The translations under genes and the position numbers were made by a program. The notes beneath the pieces were generated by a model. It did no database searches. It was not told the DNA's origin and saw only the letters and a program-made list of their open reading frames with translations. DNA of 64,000 nucleotides from Margaritifera margaritifera (lineage: Eukaryota; Mollusca; Bivalvia; Unionida; Margaritiferidae): assembly GCA_029931535.1 (NCBI GenBank), contig JAQPZY010001029.1:372001-436000 (forward strand), given 5' to 3'. The number at the start of each line of letters is the position of its first letter. Position 1 is the first letter of the stretch. Shown one piece after another: positions 60,213-64,000 of the stretch.

Positions 60213-61091
60213 TGTCACGACTAGGGGTAATGTAACAAAGAAAGAATTACTCAAACAAGCTTTAAAGATTTACAAACACAAACACAAATTTAATTTCTTA
60301 AAATATTAAATATTTCAAACAAACAAAGTGAAAGAATTAAAAATAACTTACAGTTTCGAAATTCCTTAATAATCCTAAATTGTTCTATTGTTCATTGTTC
60401 ACTGATCCGGAAGTTATCCAAAATATTCCGAATGATGAATGTTCCGAATGAAAACACCACTGTGCTGATATACTAACAAGAATCAGTTATATCCAAATAT
60501 TAATAATTCCAAATAAATCCTTGTGAATGTAGAATATCACACAAGTTCTAAAAAAGTTTCCAATAATTCCAACGGAGCTGAATAATTCTTAAATCTTTAA
60601 ATGTCAGTATTTAATCCCAAAAATTTATTCTGGAAATATTTCTGAAGTAGATAATCTCACACAATGAACTAATCTCGTTTATGACCTCTCAAGCTGATGT
60701 AAATATGAAAGAATTCAGAACGCAGAGATTTCTTTTATAGTATCCTATACTGCGCCTTTAAAACAAAGAAAACCCATTTCTTAATTCCGTCTGAAATAAA
60801 CATCTTATTATTACGATCTTACAATCGAACTTCTGATCAACAAATGAATTATTCTTTGAATTGCGAAATCCAGGTCAGAACAAAAGTACAAAAAACTCAC
60901 GCGCTAGATCACATGACAGGACTCATGCTTCACCGACAATATTGATTTTCCCAGGACCAATGTACTGGGTCACATTAAAATACCGTATATGTGCACTATA
61001 CAAAACAACGGCTATTAGATTATAATACAAAGGTCATAAGCCAAATAAAACTATATTATAATTTTAAAAGATGATACATAATTCCATAACA
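60213..61091 (-). mobile_element. Solo LTR-like insertion E (family 2)
   Basis: Runs from TGTCACGACTAGGGG to ATTCCATAACA. The flanks (GGATTCTTTGATAATGAGATA and AATATTTATTATATCAATTC) are continuous in copy 1 near 9,148-9,190, the empty site. The target duplication has decayed. Confidence 0.7.
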
Positions 61092-61397
61092 AATAAATAT
61101 TTATTATATCAATTCTTTTATCATTTCCAGTGTATATGTATTTATTGCAATCGACCTTCCTTTTTCTATTTTGACAAACAAACAATTCAGCAGTTTAAAT
61201 TAGTACTTTCCTCTACGAAAAAAGAGTTGTATCTGTTTCGTTCATTCTCATTATGGGACCATGGGAAATATTATGAATGTTTTTGGAAATTTTCCCCAAC
61301 TAAATTTAGGATTTAATCGTTTTATGTCAGCTATTAATGTACAATACAGAGACAAAAATCTCCACTATGCGGAGATCATTTGATATTTCATTCTTTA

Positions 61398-61465
61398 GGG
61401 AGCAGCGGTAGCTCAGTTGGTAGATCGTCGGACTAGAAGTCCCAGGGTCGCGTCTTGAATAACTA
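61398..61465 (+). mobile_element. SINE stub in copy 3
   Basis: Only the tRNA-like head remains (GGGAGCAGCGGTAGCTCAG to GGTCGCGTCTTGAATAACT). The body and A-rich tail found in copy 1 are deleted, joining straight to the common right flank AATCACTTAACGCC. Confidence 0.75.
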
Positions 61466-62389
61466 AAAAATCACTTAACGCCATCATTTTGAACGCGGTG
61501 AAGACTATTTAAGGACTCTATGTGATCCTGTTTCTAATTAGAACGTGAGTTGGTGCATGCATACGTGCGTATCTAATTCCGCAGAAATTATTCCAAACTG
61601 TGTAAGATCGAGTTTCCATAACTTTGAATATATTAAGGACGTGGTTTGCATAAGGGCACTGTAGTCTCAGAATCTGAAACCACCTGCTGCAAGAGGAAAC
61701 CATGCAACGGAAAAATAATTAACCGAAAAACGCAGAGATGGTGTTTTTTACCTACAGATTCTAGGTGTAATGGTAGGGAATTGTATGTATACTCTCTGAG
61801 GCATTCTAGCTTGCTTGTCGGAAATGCAAAACAACAAATCCACCAGAGATATCATTCAGAACACATTCAATATATGGATGGTACATGTTTTTTCTGGTAG
61901 CAACCGTCGCCGAATCCCGAAGGGGTCGTTGAAGCCCGAACCCGAAGGGCGATGGTTTCAACACACTTGAGGAATTCGAACGTTCATACCAGAAAAACAT
62001 GTATGATCGCTATTCTTACCTAATACAAAAAAAAAAAAAACTTTTACATTATTAGATGCAATTTACAGTTTCCCAAGTGAAGGCACTTGTCTTGTCCTGT
62101 AAGTTGGCTTCATTTAATCCTCGTCCGGGACTGCGCGCGCTACCGATCAGCTGATGCATAACTGATGACCCTCCCTAAAGAGTGACAACTTCTAAGATCT
62201 ATTGAGCAATAACTACCTGTGGAATAAAGCAACTACCAGATGGTTTGGCTGGTAAATACGTGAATTACGCAGATTCTGATTGATACGCAAATGAGAATAC
62301 ACCCTGGTTCCTATGGAGCAGACATTTTGCGTGCATCGTTATTTATATCGTTCTGAATGAATACGATGTATTAGGACAAGAGAGCACTC

Positions 62390-63040
62390 TGGCCTGGTTG
62401 GGAATTTAGCGCTTTGCCACCATTGTGAGGAGATTTCACTCTGAGCACAAGGGGAATTTAATGTTAAAAACGTCTATAGGATTAATATTGGGGGTCACTC
62501 TGAGCACCAGGAGAATATAACATTGTGATCGCTCTGAGCACAAGAGGAATATAACATGTTGTGACGGTATAGGGAGACATGGGAATTCAACATTGTGGGA
62601 CGTTGGGAGAGGGGGGGGAAGGGTACAAATTTAACATTGGGGGACACTTGGGGTCCCATCTATTTATAACATGGCAAAACATTACCGTCATACAGGCCCG
62701 ATTTCTTCCTTAAAATGGCAACCCATGTTAAAATTCAGATAGGGTCTCAAAGTGATCCACAATATTAAACTTAAGGACTTTTTTAACATTAAATTCCCCT
62801 TGTTCCCACAGTGGCACACAATATTAAGCCAATGGATGTTTTTAACATTTAATTCTCATTTTCCGCATAGTGGCCCACACTGTTAATTCCATGGACGTTT
62901 TTAACATTAAATTCTCCTTGTCCCCAGAGTTGTCCACATTGTTAATCCTATAGCCGTTTTTAACATTAAATTTTCCTTGTGCCCAGAGGGTTATATTTTC
63001 AAAATGGCGTTGTAATATTAAATTTCTCTTGTGCCAAGTG
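62390..63040. repeat. Converging repeat array, intron 1 copy 3
   Basis: Same structure as at 10,560-11,300: left-arm units reversed, right-arm units forward, 58-59-bp steps, meeting at a G-rich run near 62,607-62,620. Confidence 0.7.
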
Positions 63041-63568
63041 GCCATTTCGTGCCAAGAGTGGCTTTATTTGCATGGTTTTTATTGTTTTATGTGGAGTATG
63101 CCAAGCAGTGTGTGGAACAAATTATGTTATATTGAGTATATCATGTAGGGTTTGGATCAAATTGATTTATGAACCATTTATTATGATGTCCATATTCATA
63201 TCACTTCCTAGAACGGATATTCTTTTATCGCCGGAAACCCACGTGTAATCGATTCCGTTACTAATTTGGGAGTGGTAACGGAATCGATCACACGTGAATT
63301 TCTGATGGCATTTTGTGGGGCTTTAATACAATTTTTTGCGCTGGAGTTACCACTACGCTATCAAGTCCTAAATGTATTGAAAAATTGTATGGGCTATTTT
63401 TATGAATCTAATTTACGGTGTGAAGAAAAATCAATGCAAACAATATTGCAGTACACGAGAGTTTGTTGATATTATGGCAAGATAAAACAAAAGAAAATTA
63501 CAACTAGGGACGAAGGGCTGAAAAGCAGTTTCAGTAAGGTATCTTTTGTTTTTCATTTTCGTTTCCAG

Positions 63569-63661
63569 CCGGTGGTACGAACTTTCCAGACGGTGGTACG
63601 ACTTATATCACATGGGGTAGAACTGTTTGACTTGGAAATGGCACCGAATTGGTATATAAAG
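63569..63661 (+). pseudogene. Exon 2, copy 3 (nonsense codon)
   Basis: Acceptor TTTCCAG before 63,569; donor GTAAAATG at 63,662. TGA at 63,628-63,630 replaces the TGT of copies 1 and 2. Confidence 0.85.
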
Positions 63662-64000
63662 GTAAAATGTATAGCAAGCCATTGTGGACAAAAATAGAAT
63701 TTGCTAAAATTAGATTATCTAATATTAGGAAATTATTTTCTACTATTAGAAAATTGGTATTGTTTATTATTATAAAATTATTCTGATTTTCTAACATTCG
63801 AAATGTCATTTTTTAAATATAAGACAATAATACGCGTTTTCTACCACTATTTTCTGCTATTAAAATTGACTTTGTAATTATTTAATGTGATTTTGTAACA
63901 TTAGAAAATTTGTATCATTTGCATAGAGTTGAAGTAATAATAATTTCATACACACAAGAAAACTAACATCATCTACATCTGTACACCCAGGTTTGTTGTA

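Larger units (their letters stand above)
57127..63661 (+). pseudogene. Short-chain collagen C4-like gene, copy 3 (stop in exon 2; runs past window)
   Basis: The leader exon 57127-57337 is intact (MFTARLLLLLVSTASVGTA, coiled coil, donor GTAATAA, phase 1) and nearly identical to copy 1. Exon 2 63569-63661 has a good acceptor and donor, but the codon for the conserved Cys of VCPGN is TGA (63,628-63,630), and the Arg of YIRWGR is Thr. Exon 3 should lie about 0.7 kb further on, beyond the window end. Intron 1 has grown to 6.2 kb by two LTR-like insertions. It is almost surely non-functional. Confidence 0.8.

Overview
This is a eukaryotic window, AT-rich, full of microsatellites and decayed transposable elements. 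It is most likely from a bivalve mollusc. The host genes that can be recognised are a short-chain collagen C4-like family (secreted, lectin-like heads) and C1q-domain exons, both families strongly expanded in bivalves; a tRNA-derived SINE and Ty3/gypsy relics fit this too. The species cannot be fixed from the sequence alone.

Backbone: a locally duplicated host gene. Three plus-strand copies of a C4-like gene start at about 6.99, 34.46 and 57.13 kb. Each has a TATA box, a leader exon (signal peptide plus coiled coil, ending in intron phase 1), a small second exon and a large third exon; the third exon of copy 3 lies past the window end. All three carry different lesions, so the cluster looks like pseudogenes, with copy 2 nearly intact. 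A fourth leader exon, with its own TATA box, lies on the minus strand at 21.3 kb, and a fifth, wrecked one at 31.6 kb. C1q-domain exons or relics sit downstream of several leaders (20.2 kb minus; 27.9, 32.3 and 35.1 kb plus). Two of them have acceptors in the same phase as the leader. The same leader type may therefore have served both C1q and C4-like heads.

Mobile DNA. A Polinton/Maverick spans 43,695-56,308. It has AG...CT ends, terminal inverted repeats of about 0.45 kb, a 6-bp target duplication and an empty paralogous site at 33.66 kb. It holds relics of DNA polymerase B, structural proteins, an integrase, a membrane protein and, unusually, leucine-rich-repeat genes. A second, related copy fills 1-6,162 and adds a packaging ATPase and a fibre-like repeat protein. 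Other elements are a solo LTR inside the polymerase, five related LTR-like insertions, a Ty3/gypsy pol relic (17.1-19.3 kb, minus), a LINE reverse transcriptase relic (40.1-40.8 kb, minus), a SINE and its stub, and a small MITE.

Layout: 1-6.2 Polinton A; 6.2-13.7 gene copy 1; 13.7-14.4 LTR; 14.4-17 sparse DNA with a 47-bp repeat and a possible promoter plus exon; 17-19.3 gypsy; 20.1-21.4 minus C1q relic and leader; 21.4-24.1 nothing recognised; 24.1-25.5 LTR and TATG arrays; 26.4-33.6 coding relics, MITE, C1q relics and duplicated exons; 33.6-39.2 gene copy 2; 39.2-42.3 LINE relics and microsatellites; 42.3-43.7 chimeric duplicated flank; 43.7-56.3 Polinton B; 56.3-64 gene copy 3. No complete, clearly functional gene is seen. 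Protein family calls come from reading motifs, not from a database search.
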